Assembly: GCA_030064795.1 (NCBI GenBank)
Contig: JASJEI010000321.1
Coordinates: 1 to 20,633 of the forward strand
Direction of reading: 5' to 3'
Source of the DNA: Pleurocapsa sp. MO_226.B13
GTDB taxonomy: Bacteria > Cyanobacteriota > Cyanobacteriia > Cyanobacteriales > Xenococcaceae
DNA: 20,633 nucleotides
Position numbers and translations under genes: made by a program. How positions within the stretch are numbered: position 1 is the stretch's first letter; every line of letters begins with the position of its first letter. The notes beneath the pieces were generated by a model. That model saw only the letters and a program-made list of their open reading frames with translations. It had not been told where the DNA came from and ran no database searches. Shown here one piece after another: positions 9,401-15,562 of the stretch.

Positions 9401-10114
9401 GCTTTTACTAGGGATAATCGGATTCTAGCTAGTGGTAGCGACGATCGCACTATCAAACTCTGGGATGTTTCCACTGGTCAATGTTTAAAAACCCTCAGAG
9501 GACATACAAATCGCATTCGTTCTATAGCTATACAAAAAACTGCTAACGGCTTAGAAGTACTCGCAAGTGGGAGTGATGATGAAACGATCGAGCTTTGGAA
9601 TATTAGTACGGGTAAATCTATCCAGACTCTAAAAGATCATACCAGTTGGGTCAGAAGTGTTGCTTTTAGTTATGATGGTTGTCTTTTAGCTAGTGGAAGC
9701 GACGATGGTAGTGTTAAAATCTGGGATACTGCGACAGGGGAATGTATCCAAACCCTAGAAGAACACAACAGTTGGGTTTGGTCTGTTGCTTTCGCACCAG
9801 TGGCTCTTTCTGGGAATTACACCGTAGCCAGCAGTAGCGAAGATCGAACCGTTAAAATCTATCGCACTCAAAATAATCAAACCTTGTCAGGTCATTCTAG
9901 CCTTGTCTGCTGTGTTACTTTTAGTGGAGATGGGAAAATTCTCGCCAGTGGTTCTCAAGACGAAACGATTAAACTTTGGAATGTCGAGACAGGAGAATGT
10001 ATCAATACTCTTCGTACCGAAAGACCCTACGAAGGAATGAATCTCACCGCAACCAAAGGTTTAACAAAAGCACAGATCGAAAACCTCAAAGCTTTGGGGG
10101 CAATTCAGCTATGA
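6464..10114 (+). CDS. STAND ATPase: N-terminal HTH-like domain, NB-ARC, pentapeptide stretch, 14 WD40 repeats
   Basis: This 1216-residue protein has a known cyanobacterial architecture. Residues 1-95 form the conserved N-terminal helical domain (GFILTSTGLSKLQ... VDPRTLRLVFKVLDL) seen before NB-ARC in this group. The NB-ARC ATPase follows: FYGR at 125-128, P-loop GMGGMGKTT (151-159), Walker B LIVLDN (229-234), LLTARE (272-277) and the GLPL-type GNPLGLK (329-335). A winged-helix/ARC region extends to about 540. A short pentapeptide stretch (about 547-583, e.g. ANLSEVNFSGADL) leads into WD40 repeats from 587. I count 14, enough for two seven-bladed propellers. The tail RPYEGMNLTATKGLTKAQIENLKALGA is the usual ending of such proteins. 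STAND proteins are ligand-triggered, ATP-dependent oligomerising switches; the sensor is probably the propellers. No nuclease, TIR, protease or membrane effector is visible, so the output is unknown. No Shine-Dalgarno is seen. Confidence 0.92.
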   Translation: MTEKKSQRTRGFILTSTGLSKLQERIRQLETRNKRRYTPQLISQQIGLIDTVGLHSKTIRKVLQAQKAVDPRTLRLVFKVLDLNLTEDDYASADLRSPPSEDKITQTISLKKRFNWIEAMEFDSFYGRSAELTQLERWILEERCRVVAILGMGGMGKTTLSQKIAQQIQGEFEYIFWQSLRNAPPLSQVLVRLIRFLSDEKLELVEFQQQTEEHNTALVLEYLCSSRCLIVLDNVETILSSGDRTGSYRPGYENYGEFLTLVAQTQHQSCVLLTARERPKEIGILAGTYVRSLLLKGLSAAESQKIFSQKNCFYTDEAELKGLIEYYRGNPLGLKIIAATIAELLDGNVSEGLNYLNQGSFLFDDIRDLLTQQFKRLSELEREVMYWLAINREQVSLNQLQDDIISPVARQKLLSTLNSLQRRSLIEKISLTINQNTTFTLQPVVMEYIIEQLIEKAVGEISDREINLWRSHSLIKARSLNYVRDTQIRLILNPIIERLQTIFPNQKSLEDRLLQILVRLQLKFPLQPGYTAGNILNLLVQIGTNLRGYDFSNLTLWQAYLRNANLSEVNFSGADLSKSMFAQSFSGILSVAFSPDGKFLAAGDTNGIVHLWQMSNAQKLLTCKAHRSWVTSFAYSPDGKILASSSSTDYTIKLWDISTGCHLNTLRGHNHGIWAVAFSPNGNTLASGSEDCSVKFWDIYTGECLQTFVEQQDEVWSVAFSPDGNILANVGDDFTIELWDIPSHKCLQTFSGHSDWILSLGFSPDGKILASGSGDRTIKLWDVNSGHCLQTLLGHSNQIRSLVFSPDGKTLVSSSDDRTVKIWEIDRSRCLRTLLGHSNNVRSVTITAPRNCNNTKLDYILASGSEDFALKVWNTRTGECLSTLRGYHNGVWSVAFDNSSNNLLASGHDDSRIRIWNLDTASTLRILQGHSNRVLSVIFSYDNQILASGSEDCSTILWDVNTGRCLQKLQGHQSGVRSLAFTRDNRILASGSDDRTIKLWDVSTGQCLKTLRGHTNRIRSIAIQKTANGLEVLASGSDDETIELWNISTGKSIQTLKDHTSWVRSVAFSYDGCLLASGSDDGSVKIWDTATGECIQTLEEHNSWVWSVAFAPVALSGNYTVASSSEDRTVKIYRTQNNQTLSGHSSLVCCVTFSGDGKILASGSQDETIKLWNVETGECINTLRTERPYEGMNLTATKGLTKAQIENLKALGAIQL
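8785..9469 (+). repeat. Identical 28-nt segments in two WD40 blades
   Basis: The stretch starting CGATCGCACTATCAAACTC is identical over 28 nt at 8785-8812 (blade 5) and 9442-9469 (blade 10), including silent positions, and carries a HIP1-like core. Other blades share shorter exact words such as AGTGGTAGTGAAGACT near 9050 and 9306. This suggests recent blade duplication or gene conversion. Confidence 0.7.
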
Positions 10115-10196
10115 TGGATGAATCTTTCTACTCTGTTAAGGGCATTTTTGTCTCTATTTTTTATTAAAAACCTCTTAACACGACTTGGAAGGTTAA

Positions 10197-10529
10197 TCGG
10201 CAGAATACTGTAAAGTAACTACGGTAGATTCTGGTATTGAGGGGATTGAAAAAGCTTTAGAAGCTGGCGCTATTTTACTAGACATTGATGAAACGATGCC
10301 CGATTTGTGCTGGAGAGAAATATTCCAAAATTTACAACAAAATCTTTTGACTAGAAACATTCCCTTAATTTTGTTAACTGCTACGCCTCAATCTAGAGAG
10401 CTACTTGAGTTTCAACAGACAAGAGAAGTACAGGCGATCGCTAAATCTTTTGACCTATTGAACATAGTATTGAGAACCGAATCAGATTTTAATACTCATC
10501 TACAACCTGACTTTTCCCCCTGTTGCTGA
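10197..10529 (+). pseudogene. Response regulator receiver domain relic, 5' end lost
   Basis: Reading from the stop at 10194, the open frame gives VTTVDSGIEGIEKALEAGAILLDIDETMPDL, then RNIPLILLTATPQSRELLEFQQ, then AIAKSFDLLNIV. This is a CheY-like receiver domain: the phospho-acceptor Asp in LLD, the Thr of LLTA and the Lys of AKxFD are all kept. The first strand and helix with the acidic Asp pair are missing, and an in-frame TAA precedes the homology. The only ATG, at 10296, lies after the phospho-acceptor Asp. The last residues (LRTESDFNTHLQPDFSPCC) run into a 38-bp direct duplication. It is a degenerate gene, probably an old partner or neighbour of the STAND gene; a 77-residue product from 10296 would lack the phosphorylation site. 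Confidence 0.65.
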
Positions 10530-10586
10530 GCAGAAGTTTTAAACAAAAACCTGACTTTTTCCCCTGTTGCCGAGCAGAAGTTTTAA
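10505..10586. repeat. Direct duplication of a 38-bp segment
   Basis: A 38-bp unit beginning ACCTGACTTTT and ending GCAGAAGTTTTAA occurs at 10505-10542 and 10549-10586, separated by CAAAAA. The copies differ at two positions. The first copy overlaps the stop of the receiver-domain relic. It looks like a recent tandem duplication and may have created the present end of the relic's frame. Confidence 0.85.
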
Positions 10587-10774
10587 GGCAGAATACGAAC
10601 AACGAAATATTAATGAACAAAAATTCAGAGATCGCTAGAGATTAATGTAACAGGATTAATTATCCTCCTATCCTATCTCCATGGTTTTTTGACCGTGGCA
10701 GGCGATCGAGGGAGCGCTTGACCCAGAAGAAAACAAGAGATACTTAAGTTCTTTTCTAATCGGAGGGCAATTTT

Positions 10775-11185
10775 ATGTTAACGTCTGACCAAACGGTTCT
10801 TGACCAACTCGCCTTTGCTAGGCGGAAACTTTTAGCTCCAGATATTCCTCTTTGCCTAAAAGCAATCTCATATGTGCGAATCTGCTGTTCGGCAATGAAA
10901 AAGCTTGACTACTTGCCCTCAAACGATCGAGGGAGCAATTATCACAAAACACCTTACCTAAGTCTATTAAAATCACTCTCTCAAACCAATTCACAGTGGT
11001 GGAACAAATGCCAAGTTACTGATGAGGGAAGTCTCAGATCTGATAACCCCACTATCGATCGACTGTTGCAACCTTTAAACAACTTCATCGATCGCCAATT
11101 GAAACTCTCGCCCTCTCACAAGTTAAGGAGTGGAACATATATTATGAATGAGCCTGGAGCTAAGAGATCGAAATTAGTTGTGTAG
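10775..11185 (+). CDS. Hypothetical protein, 136 residues
   Basis: I do not recognise this protein. It starts with ATG at 10775, preceded by a good GGAGG 9 bases upstream, which argues for real translation. It is soluble-looking, with a helical N-terminus (DQLAFARRKLLAPDIPLCLKA), a Cys pair in RICCSAMKKL (36-45), an aromatic WW at 75-76 and a basic C-terminus ending RSKLVV. There are no membrane segments or signal peptide. It follows the STAND gene and receiver relic on the same strand and precedes the FAD monooxygenase by about 195 bases. A 13-nt word, CGATCGAGGGAGC, occurs both upstream (10703-10715) and inside the gene (10924-10936). It could be an orphan cyanobacterial protein or a relic. 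Confidence 0.5.
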   Translation: MLTSDQTVLDQLAFARRKLLAPDIPLCLKAISYVRICCSAMKKLDYLPSNDRGSNYHKTPYLSLLKSLSQTNSQWWNKCQVTDEGSLRSDNPTIDRLLQPLNNFIDRQLKLSPSHKLRSGTYIMNEPGAKRSKLVV

Positions 11186-11336
11186 TGATTGGGTAAGAAT
11201 GTGTTGTATTGAAGCAGAGGTAATCGCTCTAGTTCCCAAGGGCGATCGCTTCGACTATCTAGTCTTTTTATGAATTAAAGTGCCATATCGACCTCAAAAC
11301 CATTCCGAGAACTCAGATAATATTGTTAGGGAAATG

Positions 11337-11353
11337 CCTCTTGGCAAAAGAGG
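11337..11353 (+). promoter_or_regulatory. Small hairpin and 12-codon upstream ORF before the FAD monooxygenase
   Basis: CCTCTT and AAGAGG pair around a 5-base loop. The 3' arm doubles as a GAGG-type ribosome binding site for an ATG at 11365. That ATG opens a 12-codon frame (MTPLFNDRTNEV) that ends at 11403, past the start of the monooxygenase at 11381 in another frame. The hairpin could hide the ribosome site, and the upstream frame could couple translation; both are inferences. Confidence 0.35.
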
Positions 11354-11380
11354 AATCAAACATCATGACTCCGCTTTTCA

Positions 11381-12625
11381 ATGACAGAACTAATGAAGTT
11401 TAATAGATCATCTGAGAGTAGACAAGTAGATACTAACTTGAAGAACTCTCAAACCTGCCTCAAAAAAGTCGGGATCATCGGGGCAGGCCCTGCTGGATTA
11501 GCCACAGCCATCGCCCTCAAAAAACAAGGTATAGAAGTTCACATTTATGAACGAGCCAGAGCGTTTAAACCCATTGGTGCAGGACTGACCCTATCTCCTA
11601 ACGGCTTGAGAAGTTTAGCAGCGATCGATCCAGATATCGTCGAGCAACTCAAACTGCAAGGTTCTCAAATTAAACGATTCAAAGTCAGAACCTCCAGAAG
11701 AGGATGGCCCATCATTACCCAAAGCATGACTGGCGACGAATACGATTTGCCGTTCCTGGCGGTTCGCTGGTTCTGCCTACAGGAAATTCTGAGATCCAAA
11801 CTACCACCCGATAACCTTCATCTCAATCATCGACTAATTGCCTTGGAACAAAACCACCAGAGCGTCACGCTTTGCTTTGAAAATAACCAAGCTACAACCG
11901 TCGATCTGCTGATTGGTGCAGATGGTATTCGCTCCACTGTCCGTAAACAGTTGTTTGAAGTTGAAAACCCGACCTATAGCGGTTGGATGACCTGGCGCGG
12001 CGTTCTAAAATATCAGCATCGTTTGTTGCCCCCTAATCAAGCAACCGTGTTTGCTAATAAAGGAAAAATCTTTTTACTTCTGGATAATGGAGATGGAGAT
12101 ATTTCCTGGTCACTGGAGATGCTTTCTGAAACAAGTCATCGATCTAAGAATGCCAAGGAAGTAAAAGAACAAGTTGTTCAAAAACTGGCGAAATGGCATC
12201 CTGTAGTACAAGAAGTTATTGACCTGACGGATGCGGAGATCATCGTGGAGAGGTCAGTTGGCAAGCCCCTGATCTTGCCTAAATGGAGTAACAAGAGGAT
12301 AACTCTAGTGGGAGATGCAGCCCATTATATGGGACCTCATCTTGGACAAGGCACTAATACCACCTTTGAAGATGTGTGGGAATTGTCTGCTTGTTTATCT
12401 AAATATGGCGATCTCCCAGAGGCTTTAGAACATTACGAAAAAAGTCGTATCGAGCGCACCACTATTGTCCAATATCGTACGCTGTTTTCTGCTGCTCAAA
12501 TGTTCAATCCTTTCCTGAGTCCAAAACGGTTTTTTAATAGATCGTTTGCAGCAGTGCCAGAGCGAGCCAAAATTGGTCAAAAGGCTTTTTCGGACTGGCT
12601 TTATCGGTATAATCTACCATTTTAA
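11381..12625 (+). CDS. FAD-dependent monooxygenase (class A flavoprotein hydroxylase)
   Basis: This 414-residue protein shows the three family signatures: GAGPAG (34-39) with Glu57 at the end of strand 2 for FAD ribose, the GADG motif LLIGADGIRSTVRKQL (176-191), and the GD motif LVGDAAHYMGPHLGQGTN (309-326). It belongs to the p-hydroxybenzoate hydroxylase / salicylate hydroxylase / UbiH-like group, which uses NAD(P)H and O2 to hydroxylate an aromatic or isoprenoid ring. The substrate cannot be read from the sequence. The first 28 residues precede the fold and are non-conserved. Met5 could be used instead of Met1, and no clear ribosome site precedes either ATG. It stands alone, 161 bases before the YchJ-type gene. 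Confidence 0.88.
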   Translation: MTELMKFNRSSESRQVDTNLKNSQTCLKKVGIIGAGPAGLATAIALKKQGIEVHIYERARAFKPIGAGLTLSPNGLRSLAAIDPDIVEQLKLQGSQIKRFKVRTSRRGWPIITQSMTGDEYDLPFLAVRWFCLQEILRSKLPPDNLHLNHRLIALEQNHQSVTLCFENNQATTVDLLIGADGIRSTVRKQLFEVENPTYSGWMTWRGVLKYQHRLLPPNQATVFANKGKIFLLLDNGDGDISWSLEMLSETSHRSKNAKEVKEQVVQKLAKWHPVVQEVIDLTDAEIIVERSVGKPLILPKWSNKRITLVGDAAHYMGPHLGQGTNTTFEDVWELSACLSKYGDLPEALEHYEKSRIERTTIVQYRTLFSAAQMFNPFLSPKRFFNRSFAAVPERAKIGQKAFSDWLYRYNLPF

Positions 12626-12786
12626 GAAGATATATTTCAACTTTGATAAAAAGAAGCTGGTAAATATAGCTACGGGTACAAAATACTCGATCTTGTGCTT
12701 AGCCTGCAACATACACAGTAGACAATAAAGAAAATGCGATCGTAACCGTGGTAGTCAGAAATCGTAAATTGCAGCGAAAAAAGTAA

Positions 12787-13257
12787 ATGTTTAAAGAATT
12801 ATGTCCCTGCGGGAGTAAAAAGCAATATCAATATTGCTGTGGAATGTATCTATCTGGAAAGAAAAAACCAGAAACAGCAGAAAAGCTAATGCGATCGCGT
12901 TACACTGCTTTTGCTATCGGTGATGTTGACTATTTAATCGCTACTCTCGATCCAGACAAAAGACAAAAGAGCGATCGCCAGGAATTAACTCAAAGTATCA
13001 ATAATATTCAATGGTTGGGTTTAACTATTCTCAATACGCAAAAAGGTAAAAAGAATGATGCCAGTGGTTGGGTAGAGTTTGAGGCAATTTATCAAGTAAC
13101 CGAACCAGAACAACTCCACGAACGTTCTAGATTTAAAAAAATTGATGGGAAATGGTTTTACATAGATGGAGAAATCTTACCTGGAACTATTCCCAAGCGC
13201 AACCAAGCCTGTTGGTGCGGTAGCGGTAAAAAGTACAAACAATGTCATGGTACTTAA
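12787..13257 (+). CDS. YchJ family protein with two SEC-C zinc motifs
   Basis: The 156-residue protein is a full-length YchJ-family member. The N-terminal SEC-C motif is CPCGSKKQYQYCC (Cys6, Cys8, Cys17, Cys18). The central domain contains LMRSRYTAFAIGDVDYLIATLDP, the family hallmark. The C-terminal SEC-C motif is CWCGSGKKYKQCH (Cys142, Cys144, Cys153, His154). Both motifs can bind zinc. The family function is not established; SEC-C domains occur in SecA and other nucleic-acid- or protein-binding contexts. Its end lies only 20 bases from the end of the convergent gene that follows. Confidence 0.92.
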   Translation: MFKELCPCGSKKQYQYCCGMYLSGKKKPETAEKLMRSRYTAFAIGDVDYLIATLDPDKRQKSDRQELTQSINNIQWLGLTILNTQKGKKNDASGWVEFEAIYQVTEPEQLHERSRFKKIDGKWFYIDGEILPGTIPKRNQACWCGSGKKYKQCHGT

Positions 13258-13277
13258 CAATTATTAATATCTATTGC

Positions 13278-13865
13278 TTAAGGATTTACGGCTTGAGTTG
13301 ACCAAGTAAGATCGTCTTCTAAAGTATATATGCAGCGTTGTTGAGGCTCGCCTTTTAGCTGTAGATGGTCTATTTTTTGGGGAATTAACAATAATAAACA
13401 AAAATTATCTAGAGGCAGATTGGGATCGGGGGATTCTACATCAAAGGCAGACTTATCTGCTACTGGTTTTGCGGGATCGGGCCAAGCAAATTGCGATCGC
13501 GATGAATCAGAAAGATTATGCCAAGTTTTTTTACGGGCTTGTTGTAACTCGGCATTGGTTTCTGTATTGGTAACTAGTTGCAGTTTTCCTCTAATCCGAA
13601 ACTGTTCGCGAGTTTTAGTAAAATACCAACAGACTTCTGCTAGCGGTTGATGCTCGATATCTTGTATTTTGGCACTGCGAGAATCGGTAATAATTTTCAG
13701 AGTATTGGGGTATTTTTCATCGTCTAAAAAACCCCGAAATACTACGGTACGATTAGCAGGAATCCCTTCTGGAGTAACGGTAGCTAGCTGAAAATAGCGC
13801 GAATGGGGTTTAGCACGATTGTGATGGATGGCACTGGATAAAGGCGATCGCCAGGGAGCTAACAT
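13278..13865 (-). CDS. Pyridoxamine 5'-phosphate oxidase-related FMN protein (Alr4036 type)
   Basis: The 195 residues match the cyanobacterial and plant Pyridox_oxase_2 / Alr4036 family, a split-barrel FMN-binding fold. Visible blocks are FQLATVTPEGIPANRTVVFRGF (25-46), LKIITDSRSAKIQDI (56-70, FMN phosphate region), AEVCWYFTKTREQFRIRG (76-93) and FAWPDP. A role like PdxH, oxidising pyridoxamine or pyridoxine phosphate to pyridoxal phosphate, is plausible but unproven for this branch. ATG at 13865 is the family start; the TAGTTAG array begins only 7 bases upstream, and no ribosome site is visible. Confidence 0.85.
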   Translation of the reverse strand: MLAPWRSPLSSAIHHNRAKPHSRYFQLATVTPEGIPANRTVVFRGFLDDEKYPNTLKIITDSRSAKIQDIEHQPLAEVCWYFTKTREQFRIRGKLQLVTNTETNAELQQARKKTWHNLSDSSRSQFAWPDPAKPVADKSAFDVESPDPNLPLDNFCLLLLIPQKIDHLQLKGEPQQRCIYTLEDDLTWSTQAVNP

Positions 13866-13871
13866 AAATAA

Positions 13872-13906
13872 TAGTTAGTAGTTAGTAGTTAGTAGTTAGT
13901 AGTTAG
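13872..13906. repeat. Heptad tandem repeat TAGTTAG x5
   Basis: Five exact head-to-tail copies of TAGTTAG lie directly upstream of the Alr4036-type gene. The same heptad occurs at 1917-1930 and 1956-1970. This is the STRR class of short tandem repeats described in cyanobacteria. It adds stops in more than one frame and overlaps the end of a presumed formylglycine-enzyme relic. Confidence 0.9.
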
Positions 13907-13950
13907 TCATATCCGCGAACGACACGAAAGCCTATACAGTAGTCAGTTAA
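13903..13950 (-). pseudogene. C-terminal stub of a formylglycine-generating enzyme (SUMF1)-like gene
   Basis: Between two stops the minus strand encodes LTDYCIGFRVVRGYD. The IGFRVVRG core is the characteristic final strand of the formylglycine-generating-enzyme/SUMF1-like family, commonly found a few residues before the C-terminus. Its stop codon lies in the TAGTTAG array. Nothing upstream on that strand (to 14045) continues the family. I infer a gene relic of about 15 codons; so short a match could still be chance. Confidence 0.4.
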
Positions 13951-14045
13951 TCAAGGCTTGGACTTTAGACTTTAAAATAGCCCTTTGCCTAATCTAAATA
14001 AGTTAATTAAATGCTTAACAGCTTAATCGGTATTTTTTATTTTGG

Positions 14046-15461
14046 CTAATCGAACTCTTTGGGGCGTTGTGGACACCAGAGTTGAGCTTGTTCTAGGGCA
14101 GATGCGAGGGCAATGATAGTGGCTTCTGCATTGGGTTTACCTACTAACTGTACTCCCAAGGGAACGTTATTGCGATCGAAACCCGTGGGAATATTAATTA
14201 CAGGTTGACCTGTAACGTTAAAAGCAGGACAGGGAAATATCCAATTAGTAATCCGTTGCAAAGTAGTTTCTGGATCGAGATTCGCCCATTCACCAACCTT
14301 GATGGTTGGATGCATATAGGTAGGTGCAACTAAAATATCAATTCGAGCAAACAGACTCACTACCTCCCTGGCAAACAGTTGCATTTGAGTTACCGCCTGT
14401 AAATATTCTCCTGCTGTACCAGATTTGGTTGATATCCACTGATTCATTGGACTTAATGCTTCTGGGGGAATTCCTGAAGCATTAATAGCACTTGCCCAGA
14501 CAGTCGTGAATGGCTCAATTAGAGGAGCTAAATCGATCGCTTGAGGAGAAACTTGGTGTCCCATTTCCGTTAGTTTTTGAACTACCTTGGTCACGCTCTG
14601 TTGACATTCTGAAGCGGGTTCGCCTATTGGTAATAGTGAATTAATAAAACCTATTTTTAAAGGTGGCAAGATTTCTTTGACAGCAGCTATAAAAGGAACT
14701 GGTGATTTGGGTAGCCAGTAAGGATCGCCCGTAATGTATCCCGAAGCGATGTCTATAAAGGCAGCAGCATCTGCAACGGTACGAGTTAGGATACCATGGG
14801 TTCCTAGTCCACTCAAGCGATCGCCGACGGGGGCAAAAGAAATTCTACCTCGACTGGGTTTGATCCCAACCAAGCCACAGCAGCTTGCAGGGCCTCTAAT
14901 TGAACCGCCTCCATCTCCTCCCAAAGCGAGGGAACACAATCCCGCAGCTACAGCAGCAGCAGAACCACCACTAGAGCCACCAGGAGTATATTCTAGATTC
15001 CAAGGGTTGCGAGTTGGTGCAAAGCCTTCTGGTTCGGTATAGGGAAAAGAACCGAGTTGAGAGGTGGCAGTTTTCCCCAAAATAATAAATCCCGCCTCTC
15101 TAATTTTTGTCACCACCCCCTCATCGTAGGTTGCCATCTGTTCTTTTAAGGCAGCAATACCATAGGTTATTGGCATATTGGCTACCGATCTAAGATCTTT
15201 GATCCCGATAGGTACGCCAAAAAAAGGGGGTAGGTATCTGGTATCTACAGTTTGAGCTAGTTGTTCGGTTTTTTGCTGGGCATCGGCGATCGCGCTTTGG
15301 CGAGCTACATAATAAAAACTACCCAGTTGAGAATCGTATTGCTCGATACGAGATAAATATAGTTCGGTTAATTCTAAAGGTGTAATCTGACGTTCTTTAA
15401 TTAACTGAGCTTGTTCTAAGGCGGGCGCGAAAGCTAAATCAGTTAGATTTTTTAAAGGCAT
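14046..15461 (-). CDS. Amidase signature family enzyme
   Basis: The product has the complete Ser-cisSer-Lys triad of the amidase signature family. Numbered from the ATG at 15461 (471 residues), Lys88 is in GVPIGIKDL, the cis-Ser is in GGSSGGSAAAVAAG (161-174), and the nucleophile Ser187 is in GGGSIRGPAS. The family hydrolyses amides, including indole acetamide, fatty amides and Gln-tRNA synthesis intermediates. GatA proper normally sits with gatB/gatC partners and none is here, so a stand-alone amidase is more likely. The frame is open to a TTG at 15488, but the ATG starting MPLKNLTDLAF fits the family better. There is no signal peptide, so it is probably cytosolic. Confidence 0.88.
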   Translation of the reverse strand: MPLKNLTDLAFAPALEQAQLIKERQITPLELTELYLSRIEQYDSQLGSFYYVARQSAIADAQQKTEQLAQTVDTRYLPPFFGVPIGIKDLRSVANMPITYGIAALKEQMATYDEGVVTKIREAGFIILGKTATSQLGSFPYTEPEGFAPTRNPWNLEYTPGGSSGGSAAAVAAGLCSLALGGDGGGSIRGPASCCGLVGIKPSRGRISFAPVGDRLSGLGTHGILTRTVADAAAFIDIASGYITGDPYWLPKSPVPFIAAVKEILPPLKIGFINSLLPIGEPASECQQSVTKVVQKLTEMGHQVSPQAIDLAPLIEPFTTVWASAINASGIPPEALSPMNQWISTKSGTAGEYLQAVTQMQLFAREVVSLFARIDILVAPTYMHPTIKVGEWANLDPETTLQRITNWIFPCPAFNVTGQPVINIPTGFDRNNVPLGVQLVGKPNAEATIIALASALEQAQLWCPQRPKEFD

Positions 15462-15562
15462 ATTTTGTTGTCTTTGCGAACCAAACAATTACCATTTTAT
15501 TAAATGAATGGAACTGTCAGTTATTTCATATTACACCTCAATAAGATTACTTAGCGATTAGT

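Noticed and set aside
11199..11273. 24-codon frame MCCIEAEVIALVPKGDRFDYLVFL
   Set aside because: There is no ribosome site, it is very short and contains a HIP1 octamer; nothing supports translation.
6464..13257. Plus-strand block considered as an antiphage defence island
   Set aside because: Only the STAND gene has any link to defence; the monooxygenase and YchJ-type genes are housekeeping-like and no nuclease, integrase, toxin or mobile-element gene is present.
13872..13906. Tandem heptads considered as a CRISPR array
   Set aside because: Units are 7 bp with no spacers; this is a simple tandem repeat.
14734..15042. 102-codon frame opposite the amidase gene
   Set aside because: It is antisense to the conserved catalytic part of the amidase, and its Pro/Ala-rich product simply mirrors the Gly/Ser-rich coding strand.
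14046..15461. Amidase considered as GatA of the Glu-tRNA amidotransferase
   Set aside because: No gatB or gatC neighbours are present, and in cyanobacteria GatA is usually encoded elsewhere; motifs alone do not separate it from stand-alone amidases, so no gene symbol is given.
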